This document shows, piece after piece, positions 28,552-36,524 of a stretch of 54,699 nt of DNA. The notes beneath the pieces were generated by a model, which had not been told where the DNA came from, made no database searches, and worked only from the letters and a program-made list of their open reading frames with translations. Made by a program: the position numbers and the translations under genes. Each line of letters begins with the position of its first letter. The first letter of the stretch is position 1. Source of the stretch: a virus; IMG/VR virus record IMGVR_UViG_3300009124_000016, positions 1 through 54,699 of that record; one strand, written 5' to 3'.

Positions 28552-31500
28552 TTAGTGATAAACGTTGCATTTCAATGTTTGCTTTAGGTTCGCCTACACT
28601 GAAAACAGGTTGTGCAAAATTTACAGGAACTGCTGCTGCTACCATATTATTTAAGAGAATTATCTGCTGAGATTGTTGTTCTCCTTCATCAACATCAAAA
28701 GAAACTAGATCTGCGTTAGCAACCTGCTGTTCTCTCTGTTGTGGTGGTTGTAGATTTGACATTAACTTAACTTCACCACTGCTTGGTAGAGTATATTTTT
28801 TGTTTTGTTCTAAACCAAATCCTGATGGATGATTTTTTCTAATAGCATTGTAAGTTGCTTCACTAATCTCAGTTGCATTTCCATCTTTTCTCTGGAAATA
28901 CTTTCCATTCAAGTAATAATATTCATTTGCACCAACCTTTCCAAATCCCATTGGAGTTCCACTCTGTCCGTTTGGTTGATTGACTAGTTCTTCATGTTTA
29001 GATTTTGCATCTGCATCACTCAAAGGTGCAGGAACTCTATTCTTTGCTTCTGATAGGAACCTAGTGGGATTGACTAGTTTTCCATCTGCATATGCTTCAA
29101 AGTGTAAGTGTGTTTGCTCTGTAGTACCATCAAAGTATCTAAAGAGGTTTCCGATATGCTGACCGCCATACACTTCATCTCCTGCTTTTAGACCTGCTCT
29201 TGGAATAACGTGCAAATATTTGGTTTCAGTTCCATCACCATGATCGATGTGTACAACACCACCAGGACCTCCACCACTATTAGATGCTTCGGTAACTCTT
29301 CCAGTCTTATATGCAACAATTGGTGCTCTAGTGTCTGCTAGTGAATTTTCAGTAACATCAATACCTAGGTGCTTCCTTCCACCACGAGCAGTAGTATTTC
29401 CATATTCTTGTCCAGGTTGTTGTCCTGCCACTGCACTAGAACTTGCCAGTGGCATAAAAGTGTCACCATCGATCTCGCCTGTGTAATAATCAACTACCGA
29501 TAGAGGAGATTGTGTACCACCTGTATTGATAATTTTACTAAGTACTTCTAACTTATCTTTGAAAAACTCTGCTAGTCTTTTACCAAAGTTAGATTTGCTG
29601 TTTAAAATACTCTTCTGACTAGATGATAATCCTGCTTCTGATCCATCATCTTTAATTGACTTTACCTTTTGTTCTACATTTGGGAAAGATCCACCTACGT
29701 TTGTACCAACCATAGTAGGAGATACACCAAATACATCTGCAAGTCTAGAAAGATCAGATCTTAGTTCTCTTGAGACATTGGATCCAGCAGGACCTAATCC
29801 ATTGATGAACGAACTAGTCGATACAATCAAAGAAGAACCAATATCACTGAATGGTGAATCCACCATCTTATCATATTCTTTCTTAGTTCCTACCCATTCA
29901 GCACCGTGTAGTTCTGCTTTTCCTGCTGCAGCATCTCTAGTTCCATACTCATACTGTAACTCTTCTCCAACGATTTCGTTGAAGAATGCTTGCATTGGTT
30001 TACCGTCACCTTGGATCACTGCTCCTAGGTTTGGTTCAATATGCTTTGTGTATGCATCAATATCAATATCCCTGAAAATATCAATGACGCTAAATCCTGC
30101 GCCAATAAAAGGAATTGCACCACCAAGAGATAATGCAGCACCTTTAGGATCTCCCAGAGCAGCTCTAGTAATACCCTCTACAAGACCATATCCAACGTTT
30201 ACTGCTTGTCCAATACCACTAGGAACAGCGTTACCACCAACTTTTACTATACCCTTTCCAATAACTTTTTCTAGTAATTCTTGACCACCTCTCGTGATAA
30301 TTGCTTTTTGAACCCTAGGGTGTGTTAGAGCAGCCTGGAAGATCTTCAATCCACTCTTTGGTTTTACAACATGATCTAGGACAGCAGGAGCAAGAGGTCC
30401 CATGGTGGCAGTCACCAACGATCTTGCCATGGGATTTTTTATTAGGAAATTCCCAGCATCATCCAAGTTGCCAGTAATTGCTCTTGTTACTCCAGGGAGA
30501 GCAATATGTTCAAATCCCGCTGCATATGCTCTAGGGTTCGTAGCAGCACTTGCAGCAGCACTCTGTGCCACTCTAGGTAGTGCTCTTCTAACAATAGATG
30601 TTGCCGCTCTATTTGCAATTGCTCTGGGTGCAACTCTGCTAAGCAGACGCTTTCCTGCCATCCTAGCGAAACGAGCTTTTGCTCTTAATGCTCTAGGAAT
30701 TAGTCGTCTGAGGAGGGGTCTAAGAAGTCGTCTTCCCAAAAATTTGCCCAGTCTTCGTAGAAGTCCCATGGGAATTCCAAGTCCGCCACCTCCACCAGAA
30801 AGATCGTCAAAACCACTAGTTCCCGAACCGTCCCTTCTGTCATCTAACTTATTTTTAGCAGCTTCATCTTCCATCGCATCTAATTGATCCTTCGCTGCCT
30901 GTTGTTGTGCATCAAGGGCAGCGAGGATTGCGTCAAACTTTGCTTCTAACGCTTCATCTTGGTTGGCAATACCCTGATAGGTTGCCATTGTAATTCCAAG
31001 AGATGTCCTAAGTAATTCGTTTTGTTCTTGCAGTCTCTTATCAATGGTTGATAGTTGACTTTGGATTCTGCCAACATTTGAATTTAGGAACGTTAAAATA
31101 CGTTTATTTGAAAAACTTTCTTTCTTTTGCTTCTCTGGTAGTGGTAAATTTGCGTCTGTTCTTCTATTTACCGTTTTAATTAAACTTTCACGCACTCCCT
31201 CAGGCAAATCATCGAACATGTCTGCCGAGATTGCTTTTTGGTTTTCTTGCTGTACATCTTCTAAAACTTCTGTTGCTGCTTGCACCTGTGCTTTGACTTC
31301 TTTCTCATCAGGTGCTGTTTCTTCTACTGCTACAGGAGTAGTTTTCTTTTTCAGAACTTTGTCTCTCAATTCACGAAGACGTGCTTCATCTTCTGCTTCT
31401 TGAATTTTTCTATTGGTTTGTTCACGAAATGGTTTTTCTAGATATTCATCAACCAACCACTTTTGATATGCTTCTAGGTTTTCATATCCCGCTTGAGCAC

Positions 31501-31720
31501 CAGTTTGGTTTAGTTGTGGATATCCACGAGGTTCTTTCTTTAGGTTGCTGATAAGAGTATCAGCATCTGCTTCACTTAGACGAACAAAAGATGAATATGT
31601 AGTACCATCCAGAGGAGACTGACCACCAATTAGTTTCCACTTCAATCTTGTCCAGGTGTTGTCACCAATCTTACCCTTATACCATGGTTGTTGTGGATCT
31701 AAAAATTGTTCTGGATTCAT
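28547..31720 (-). CDS. Large virion protein with M23 peptidase domain (possible tape measure/hub)
   Basis: A 1057-residue protein. Residues about 60-290 are charged and largely helical with a coiled-coil-like QSQLSTIDKRLQEQNELLR segment. Residues about 313-395 are very arginine-rich and amphipathic (LLRRLGKFLGRRLLRPLLRR and on). A hydrophobic glycine/alanine stretch lies near 525-545 (GAALSLGGAIPFIGAGFSV). Residues about 780-885 hold an M23 peptidase domain (HLGIDV, GGVVHIDHGDGTETKYLHV, HLHFEAYADGK), with the zinc-binding H-x3-D and H-x-H motifs intact. M23 enzymes cut peptide crosslinks of peptidoglycan. It follows gp26 and its frameshift extension, the usual place of the tape-measure gene. 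Confidence 0.75.
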   Translation of the reverse strand: MNPEQFLDPQQPWYKGKIGDNTWTRLKWKLIGGQSPLDGTTYSSFVRLSEADADTLISNLKKEPRGYPQLNQTGAQAGYENLEAYQKWLVDEYLEKPFREQTNRKIQEAEDEARLRELRDKVLKKKTTPVAVEETAPDEKEVKAQVQAATEVLEDVQQENQKAISADMFDDLPEGVRESLIKTVNRRTDANLPLPEKQKKESFSNKRILTFLNSNVGRIQSQLSTIDKRLQEQNELLRTSLGITMATYQGIANQDEALEAKFDAILAALDAQQQAAKDQLDAMEDEAAKNKLDDRRDGSGTSGFDDLSGGGGGLGIPMGLLRRLGKFLGRRLLRPLLRRLIPRALRAKARFARMAGKRLLSRVAPRAIANRAATSIVRRALPRVAQSAAASAATNPRAYAAGFEHIALPGVTRAITGNLDDAGNFLIKNPMARSLVTATMGPLAPAVLDHVVKPKSGLKIFQAALTHPRVQKAIITRGGQELLEKVIGKGIVKVGGNAVPSGIGQAVNVGYGLVEGITRAALGDPKGAALSLGGAIPFIGAGFSVIDIFRDIDIDAYTKHIEPNLGAVIQGDGKPMQAFFNEIVGEELQYEYGTRDAAAGKAELHGAEWVGTKKEYDKMVDSPFSDIGSSLIVSTSSFINGLGPAGSNVSRELRSDLSRLADVFGVSPTMVGTNVGGSFPNVEQKVKSIKDDGSEAGLSSSQKSILNSKSNFGKRLAEFFKDKLEVLSKIINTGGTQSPLSVVDYYTGEIDGDTFMPLASSSAVAGQQPGQEYGNTTARGGRKHLGIDVTENSLADTRAPIVAYKTGRVTEASNSGGGPGGVVHIDHGDGTETKYLHVIPRAGLKAGDEVYGGQHIGNLFRYFDGTTEQTHLHFEAYADGKLVNPTRFLSEAKNRVPAPLSDADAKSKHEELVNQPNGQSGTPMGFGKVGANEYYYLNGKYFQRKDGNATEISEATYNAIRKNHPSGFGLEQNKKYTLPSSGEVKLMSNLQPPQQREQQVANADLVSFDVDEGEQQSQQIILLNNMVAAAVPVNFAQPVFSVGEPKANIEMQRLSLT

Positions 31721-31913
31721 CGCCTACTAGCTGCTTTTGCTGCTTCCTGTTTTTGTTTTTCCTCTTCAATATACTGTAATAGTAACGACGTGTAAACTTC
31801 ACGTTCCCACGGCATGAGGTTTTCTACCTCAGTCAAAGAGTATTTATGGTACTGCATCAAAGCAAAGTTAGTTTTATAGTACCCCTCCAAACTATTTTGG
31901 AAGAGTGCTATCC
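31717..31913 (-). CDS. Frameshift extension of gp26 (65 residues, gp51-like position)
   Basis: An open -1 frame that directly continues gp26 after the slippery site at 31914-31920 and adds RIALFQNSLEGYYKTNFALM... to the end at 31717-31719. It contains HKYSLTEVENLMPWEREVY, the Pro-Trp-Glu pattern of tail-assembly-chaperone second halves. A fused product would have 236 + 65 = 301 residues. Internal initiation at the ATG 31854-31856 is an alternative, but it has no good ribosome site. The stop overlaps the start of the 1057-residue gene. Coding sense is clear from the motif; the frameshift itself is predicted. Confidence 0.75.
31841..31848 (-). promoter_or_regulatory. Possible late promoter (CATAAATA)
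   Basis: CATAAATA on the minus strand inside the gp26 extension, about 120 nt before the 1057-residue gene. It fits the consensus but lies in coding sequence (HKY codons), so it may be chance. Confidence 0.35.
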
Positions 31914-31920
31914 GAAAAAA
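31882..31920 (-). promoter_or_regulatory. Programmed -1 ribosomal frameshift signal
   Basis: Minus strand: slippery heptamer T-TTT-TTC at 31914-31920 in the gp26 zero frame. An 8-nt spacer containing the gp26 TAG stop follows, then a hairpin with arms CTCTTCCAAA (31896-31905) and TTTGGAGGGG (31882-31891) around loop ATAG. The stem is 10 bp including three G-U pairs. Confidence 0.75.
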
Positions 31921-32621
31921 TTCTGTAGACCCTCAATTGTGTATTTATTGGGGACGCCTGTATTGGGGTTCACAACCTCAAATGTGTGAGACAGTTTGGG
32001 CATAGTCTCATAGAACTTTTGGATTGCCTCGAACTGCTTAACAGTCAGACCTTCAATCCATTCACGCATCTCCTTCTTAGTTGATGTAGAAGAATCATAA
32101 ACTTCTTCACCATAGAAGATCTGGTCAATATGGTCTGCAATGAAATTGAAGACCTCTTCTGTTTTGATATCCTTGTTCAGGAATTCTGCTTCAATAAATC
32201 TATCCATTGAAGGATACTTCATCAGAATACCAGTGTCATCTGTGAGCATAATCTTGTTCGTATGCTCAGGATCTTTGATGACCTCAACTTCATTGATGTC
32301 AATCTTAGCATCAACTCTAGTCTTTTCATCATCACGGCAAAGGATTTTCATCGTAATGATCTCTCCAACCGCTGCTGCTCTGATCCTGAGGAATAGATAC
32401 TCAAGATCAAATGTTGGCAGTTCATTTACTTTGATCCTGCTTATGACACAACTCTTGATAAGATCTTTTACAGCAGAAGCAATCTGTGCTTCGTCTTCCG
32501 ATTCTAATGCTAGTAATAGAACTTTCTCTTCTTTTACAAGAAATGGTCTATATTTTACAGTCTTTCCAGTAGAAGGTAGTTCCAACTCGTAAGTAGGAAT
32601 ACCGATTTTAGGTAATGCCAT
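31908..32621 (-). CDS. 26: gp26-like baseplate hub protein / tail assembly chaperone first half
   Basis: A 237-residue protein. The plan (LPSTGKTVKYRPFLVKEEKVLL near the N-terminus, KSCVIS...LPTFDLEYLFLRIRAAAVGE, then MREWIEGLTVKQFEAIQKFYETMPKL) matches the T4-like gp26 baseplate family. T4 gp26 is 208 residues and is needed for hub assembly. The last zero-frame codons run into a slippery sequence, so a minor fraction of product may be extended by 65 residues. The late promoter at 32647-32654 precedes it. Position before the large M23 protein mirrors chaperone-then-tape-measure order in other tailed phages. Confidence 0.75.
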   Translation of the reverse strand: MALPKIGIPTYELELPSTGKTVKYRPFLVKEEKVLLLALESEDEAQIASAVKDLIKSCVISRIKVNELPTFDLEYLFLRIRAAAVGEIITMKILCRDDEKTRVDAKIDINEVEVIKDPEHTNKIMLTDDTGILMKYPSMDRFIEAEFLNKDIKTEEVFNFIADHIDQIFYGEEVYDSSTSTKKEMREWIEGLTVKQFEAIQKFYETMPKLSHTFEVVNPNTGVPNKYTIEGLQNFFG

Positions 32622-32646
32622 GAAAATTTAATTCAAATCGTAATAG

Positions 32647-32654
32647 TATTTATC
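32647..32654 (-). promoter_or_regulatory. Late promoter (GATAAATA)
   Basis: GATAAATA on the minus strand, 26 nt before the gp26 start, in the short gap after the gp54-like gene, whose stop it overlaps. Confidence 0.7.
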
Positions 32655-33363
32655 CTTGGAATTTAGCGATCTCGTTGTATACGACTGTATGCTTAGCGTA
32701 GTAGAAATTCACAGATACTCTTGTAATCTGAGATGAACCATATGCAAGAGGAACACTGTCGATAGAATATGGATAACAATCTTCTAACAGATACATCATA
32801 CTAGGTCTTCCGTTAGGAGCGTTAATACTTCGCTCAGTCTTAACAATTTTCATTGTTCCCATATAAGATTCGGGATAGTTCAATCGAACGTTTCTATTTC
32901 TGTTTTTTGGTGTTCCTAGTTCGTTTTTGAATTTTGATAACTTTCTAGTAAATTTATTTACAGGACTATCATTTTCTTCCGTAGTATTTGCGCTGTAAAT
33001 GTATGAATACCAACTATTAAAGAACTTGAGTGGGATCATATTTCCATCACACATCCAGGTCAAACTTAGATCCGAATACATTTTGGTGTGTGCATAATTA
33101 AATTGACTTTCGCCTAAGTATCTACCAGTAACTGTACCAGTAGCAGACTGTACGTTTGGAAGTTGCGCCTCATCACACATTAGAGTAAGCAACTTTGATC
33201 TATCAGTAGGACTGCTATTACTGAAGTCTACTTTAGTTTCTAGTTTGATCCTGTCTGCCAAATCTGGTTGCAAGGCGAATTCTACGTCATATCCATTACT
33301 AAGGGATACGCCGCCTTGTTCGTTGATTGCTTCGATGAAGTCTCTTATTGATCTTGATGCCAC
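32650..33363 (-). CDS. 54: gp54-like baseplate-tail tube initiator
   Basis: A 237-residue protein from GTG 33363 (VASRSIRDFIEAINEQGG). The longer frame to 33462 is rejected because it runs back through the gp4 gene on the other strand. The CDEAQLPNV segment, FNYAHTKMYSDLSLTWMCD and the C-terminal MMYLLEDCYPYSIDSVPLAYGSS plus VNFYYAKHTVV follow the tail-tube fold shared by gp19, gp48 and gp54. Because gp48 is separately encoded nearby at 34439, this one is best placed as gp54, on which tube polymerisation starts. It has a late promoter but no clear Shine-Dalgarno. Confidence 0.6.
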   Translation of the reverse strand: MASRSIRDFIEAINEQGGVSLSNGYDVEFALQPDLADRIKLETKVDFSNSSPTDRSKLLTLMCDEAQLPNVQSATGTVTGRYLGESQFNYAHTKMYSDLSLTWMCDGNMIPLKFFNSWYSYIYSANTTEENDSPVNKFTRKLSKFKNELGTPKNRNRNVRLNYPESYMGTMKIVKTERSINAPNGRPSMMYLLEDCYPYSIDSVPLAYGSSQITRVSVNFYYAKHTVVYNEIAKFQG

Positions 33364-33371
33364 TCTAAATA
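33364..33371 (+). promoter_or_regulatory. Late promoter, plus strand (TCTAAATA)
   Basis: TCTAAATA differs from TATAAATA at one base. It lies 24 nt before the gp4 start, in the 31-bp gap between divergent gp54-like and gp4 genes. It is the only late-type motif in front of the plus-strand block 33395-36261. Confidence 0.55.
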
Positions 33372-33389
33372 AAAGATATGGTTTATTTT

Positions 33390-33397
33390 TATTTATG
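33390..33397 (-). promoter_or_regulatory. Late promoter, minus strand (CATAAATA)
   Basis: CATAAATA on the minus strand, 27 nt before the gp54-like GTG start. It overlaps the gp4 start codon on the opposite strand. Confidence 0.65.
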
Positions 33398-33832
33398 GCA
33401 TATTCTGGAAACTTCAAACCAAAAAACCCACAGAAGTACAAAGGTGACCATAATAACATCATTTACAGGTCAATGTGGGAAAAGAAGTTTATGATTTTCT
33501 GTGATCTGAATTCTACAATCGTTGAATGGGGATCTGAAGAGATAATTATCCCCTATCGTTGTCCTACGGATGGAAAGGTTCATCGTTACTACCCCGATTT
33601 TTATATCAAGGTAGTAAACAAAGCAGGTCAAAAGAAGAAGTACCTGATTGAAGTGAAACCAAAGAAGCAAACTATACCCCCGAATGAAAAACCAAAGAAA
33701 AAGACTGCAACTTGGAAACGGGAAGTCCTTACGTTTATGAAAAATAATGCTAAGTGGGAAGCAGCGAAAGACTTCTGTGAAGATAGACAAATGAATTTTT
33801 TAATTCTTACAGAAGACCACTTAGGAGTGTAA
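33395..33832 (+). CDS. 4: gp4-like head completion protein
   Basis: A 145-residue basic protein beginning MAYSGNFKPKNPQKYKGDHN at ATG 33395; the open frame extends upstream but that part overlaps the opposite gene's coding region. IYRSMWEKKFMIFCD, WGSEEIIIPY, HRYYPDFYIKV and YLIEVKPKKQ are typical of T4 gp4 (gp50/65), a head-completion protein with an endonuclease-like (PD...E-x-K) core. The residues Y-P-D-F and I-E-V-K fit that catalytic pattern. The protein closes the filled head before tail joining. It begins the four-gene plus-strand block. Confidence 0.85.
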   Translation: MAYSGNFKPKNPQKYKGDHNNIIYRSMWEKKFMIFCDLNSTIVEWGSEEIIIPYRCPTDGKVHRYYPDFYIKVVNKAGQKKKYLIEVKPKKQTIPPNEKPKKKTATWKREVLTFMKNNAKWEAAKDFCEDRQMNFLILTEDHLGV

Positions 33833-33836
33833 TCCA

Positions 33837-34439
33837 ATGGCTAAGAAGACATTCAAAGCTCGTGGTTTTGCCGACACCACAGCAACTACTTCTTATGTAA
33901 CCTTATTTGACAAACTAAAGAAATCTGCGGGTGGATCAAAGAAAAGTTCCGCATGGTTTCAAAGAACTATTAAAGAATATGCATCAGAATACAAAGTAGA
34001 AGAAGGAGATATACAGGAGAATGTTTTACTCAAAGACCCGCTAGTAGGACATCTCTACATGTTTGAGTATAAAGCAAAAATGCGCTATTTGCCATACTAT
34101 GACAAGTTTCCTTTAGCGTATGTAATTAAAGATACTGCAGAATATTTTTGGGCAGCAAACTTACATTATATCGAACCTAAAAAAAGACTAAAGATCGTGA
34201 CAGATCTAGCAAAGAACAAAATTAGCATTCCGAAGAAATGCGTTAATAAATACCTAAAAGATCATGTGCAAAGTTACTATCTAAAATTAAGTGAAAAGGA
34301 ATGGGATACTTCGATTTTCATACCTGTGGAAAACTTTGTAAACTACAGACAAGTGCCCTACGATAGTGAACTTGTTTGGAAAGAAACAAATGATGACTAC
34401 TACAACATGCTGAAAGGATCCCGCAAGGTAGAAAATTAA
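33837..34439 (+). CDS. 2: gp2-like DNA end protector / head-tail completion protein
   Basis: A 200-residue basic protein. The middle contains HLYMFEYKAKMRYLPYYDKF and the NLHYIEPKKRLKIV segment, which fit the T4 gp2 DNA-end-protector family as I remember it. The flanks are lysine-rich and match a DNA-associated role at the packaged end. T4 gp2 is longer (274 residues). The gene lies 4 nt after gp4, next to which gene 2 also lies in T4, and overlaps the gp48 start. Order and motif support the call; it is not certain. Confidence 0.6.
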   Translation: MAKKTFKARGFADTTATTSYVTLFDKLKKSAGGSKKSSAWFQRTIKEYASEYKVEEGDIQENVLLKDPLVGHLYMFEYKAKMRYLPYYDKFPLAYVIKDTAEYFWAANLHYIEPKKRLKIVTDLAKNKISIPKKCVNKYLKDHVQSYYLKLSEKEWDTSIFIPVENFVNYRQVPYDSELVWKETNDDYYNMLKGSRKVEN

Positions 34440-35611
34440 TGGCACAACAATATAAAAAAGGAGATTATTACAAAGTTGATCGTAAATACTATGTTTACAA
34501 TGGGACCAACTTTATAAACAGAGGGCAGAATAGTGGTCGTGCTACTGGTAAAGTAGTACAACCACCTTCGGCGGCAGCTCCTGCAGGATCTCCCACTGCA
34601 AGTCCTGCTAGTGGTGCTGGTAAAAATAAGGATGGTAAGGCAACTATTGTTATCAGAAATCCTAGCATCAATGCTTCTTCTTTCAAAGCAGGAAATGCTT
34701 ACAAAGCAGGGGCACAGTCTGATACTTTAAGATATCCTAGAGATCCTGGCATCAATTCTACATCAGACTATGTTATGTTTGAATTCTTTAACTATGCTCC
34801 TCCTTTTGGAAGAAACAGTAGCAGAGCTCAAGATACAGTAAAATATACTCAAGTATCAGGTTACCCTGGTTATAGTGACTACATGCAAAGTCAGGAAAGA
34901 TCTTGGGCATCTCCTGCAAAAATGGGTCCTATTATGATGTATATGCCCGAAGATCTTGGTGATCAAATGGGTGCTGACTGGGGTGGTGCTGGATTTGGTG
35001 CTACAGCAGCAGGTCTTATGAATGTTGCAGGAACAAAAACAGATAAATTTACTCTTGGAGGTTTTGCATCTGCTATACCAGGAGTTGTAAAAACTGGAAC
35101 ATTTGAGGCAATAAGAAAGGGTCTTAATGCAGCAACAGGAAGTAATATCAGTCAAAATCAACTTTTAGGCGGAGTTACTGGAACTGTAATCAATCCTAAT
35201 GTTGAAATGATGTATGATGCTCCAAAACTAAGAACTTGGTCGTTGAAGTTCAAGATGGTAGCAAGAAGTGCTACCGAATCTAAAGAAATTAGAGCAATCT
35301 GTCAAAGGTTTAAAAAAGCACTGCTGCCAACATATGGTGGTCAAGCATTAGGAGGAACTTTGCAAGCAAGCAACTTGCTAACAATTCCTCCTCTATGTCA
35401 AGTTACATATATGAACGGAAACAACGTTCACGAGTATCTTCCAAGATATAAATTGGCAGCACTCACAGACGTTGATATTAGTTATACTCCTGATGGTGCA
35501 TATGCTACATACGTTGATGGAGCACCAGTAGCAACAGAAATTTCAGTTAATTTCGCAGAAACAAAACTAATCTTTGAACACGAAGTTCTAGAAAACGGGA
35601 AGGCATACTAA
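34439..35611 (+). CDS. 48: gp48-like baseplate tail tube cap
   Basis: A 390-residue protein. Residues about 40-65 form an Ala/Pro/Ser-rich linker, and 100-250 is Gly/Ala-rich. The C-terminal half holds the tail-tube-like core: NPNVEMMYDAPKLRTWSLKF, then SKEIRAICQRFKKALLP, a LLTIPPLCQVTYMNG strand and LAALTDVDISYTPDG. This pattern is shared by T4 gp48 (364 residues) and gp54, which cap the hub and start the tail tube. It overlaps gp2-like and gp53 genes by 1 nt at each end. I prefer gp48 over gp54 on length and order next to gp53. Confidence 0.75.
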   Translation: MAQQYKKGDYYKVDRKYYVYNGTNFINRGQNSGRATGKVVQPPSAAAPAGSPTASPASGAGKNKDGKATIVIRNPSINASSFKAGNAYKAGAQSDTLRYPRDPGINSTSDYVMFEFFNYAPPFGRNSSRAQDTVKYTQVSGYPGYSDYMQSQERSWASPAKMGPIMMYMPEDLGDQMGADWGGAGFGATAAGLMNVAGTKTDKFTLGGFASAIPGVVKTGTFEAIRKGLNAATGSNISQNQLLGGVTGTVINPNVEMMYDAPKLRTWSLKFKMVARSATESKEIRAICQRFKKALLPTYGGQALGGTLQASNLLTIPPLCQVTYMNGNNVHEYLPRYKLAALTDVDISYTPDGAYATYVDGAPVATEISVNFAETKLIFEHEVLENGKAY

Positions 35612-36261
35612 TGTATTTCAGAAATATTCCAGATATAGAATACGACGTAAAACCGATTTCTTATCCTTTTACGGAATCGGAGTTTGTCGTAGCAAAGAAC
35701 TTTTTCAGACGTTTTCGTGTAAATGAAGAAGCGTTCTCATATGCAGTATTTTTTAACAAATACTCAATTGAAGAAGGAGAGCGCCCTGACACTATTGCTC
35801 AAAAAGCATATGGAGACCAATTTTTGGATTGGGTCGTTATTTTAACAAATAACCTAATTAATCCACTGTTTGACTGGCCACTGTCAAACTACGAATTAGA
35901 AAAAACCCTTAATTTCAAGTATGATGACCCATATGGCACAATTCATCATTACGAAACATATGAAATCAAGAATGATGCTGGATATATCGTTCTTCCTGCA
36001 GGACTGCGTGTAGATGAAACTTTCTACAATGGCACTTTCAAGTATTACAACAATGGACTAGTTGCAGAAGTAACTGGCAGTTCTGTTTGTCGTGCAAGAA
36101 CTGTTGCTGATTGGTTCAGTGAAGAAAACGAGAAAAAACGCGAAATCTACATTTTAAAGGCAGAATACTTACAGTCCTTTATCAAGGATTTCAAGAATAG
36201 GAACAAATATAAGAAATCTGGCGATTACATCAATAATACGCTAAAGAAGACTTCAGCATAA
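35611..36261 (+). CDS. 53: gp53-like baseplate wedge subunit
   Basis: A 216-residue protein. A LysM-like segment near residues 50-85 (YSIEEGERPDTIAQKAYGDQ followed by DWVVILTNNLINP) is the hallmark of T4 gp53, where LysM-fold residues contact neighbouring wedges. The N-terminal FRNIPDIEYD and the C-terminal REIYILKAEYLQSFIKDF match the family plan, and T4 gp53 is similar in length (196 residues). It closes the plus-strand block and is followed within 10 nt by a strong bidirectional terminator. Confidence 0.85.
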   Translation: MYFRNIPDIEYDVKPISYPFTESEFVVAKNFFRRFRVNEEAFSYAVFFNKYSIEEGERPDTIAQKAYGDQFLDWVVILTNNLINPLFDWPLSNYELEKTLNFKYDDPYGTIHHYETYEIKNDAGYIVLPAGLRVDETFYNGTFKYYNNGLVAEVTGSSVCRARTVADWFSEENEKKREIYILKAEYLQSFIKDFKNRNKYKKSGDYINNTLKKTSA

Positions 36262-36264
36262 CAT

Positions 36265-36299
36265 AAAAAAAGGGGGTCTATGACCCCCTCGACTTTTTT
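36265..36299. terminator. Bidirectional intrinsic terminator
   Basis: The hairpin GGGGGTC-TAT-GACCCCC (36272-36288) is flanked by seven A before and six T after. It can end transcription of gp53 from the left and of the gp32 operon from the right. Confidence 0.9.
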
Positions 36300-36341
36300 A
36301 GCGATTTTTTAGCGGAGAAAATTTTTCCCGATTTATGGAAT

Positions 36342-36524
36342 TCAATAGTCGATTTTCCTACACGTATCAGGGTTCTTCTTCAAGAACTTGTAAACATAAC
36401 TATCTACATCAACACTCATAGTATGATGTGCATGTAAGTGTAACCCCTGAATGATACTCAGAAACACAACAATCAAAAGATTGAATTGTGTCACTGGGTG
36501 AAGTAAAACCTTCAGAAACTTCAT
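36342..36524 (-). CDS. Small membrane protein (hypothetical)
   Basis: A 60-residue protein. The ATG at 36524 overlaps the gp32 stop (TGATG). A hydrophobic stretch NLLIVVFLSIIQ near residues 16-27 could span or anchor in a membrane. A His-rich HLHAHH follows, then a basic tail ending CRKIDY. No family is recognised. Its position as the last gene after gp32, before the terminator, and the translational coupling favour a real gene. Confidence 0.5.
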   Translation of the reverse strand: MKFLKVLLHPVTQFNLLIVVFLSIIQGLHLHAHHTMSVDVDSYVYKFLKKNPDTCRKIDY

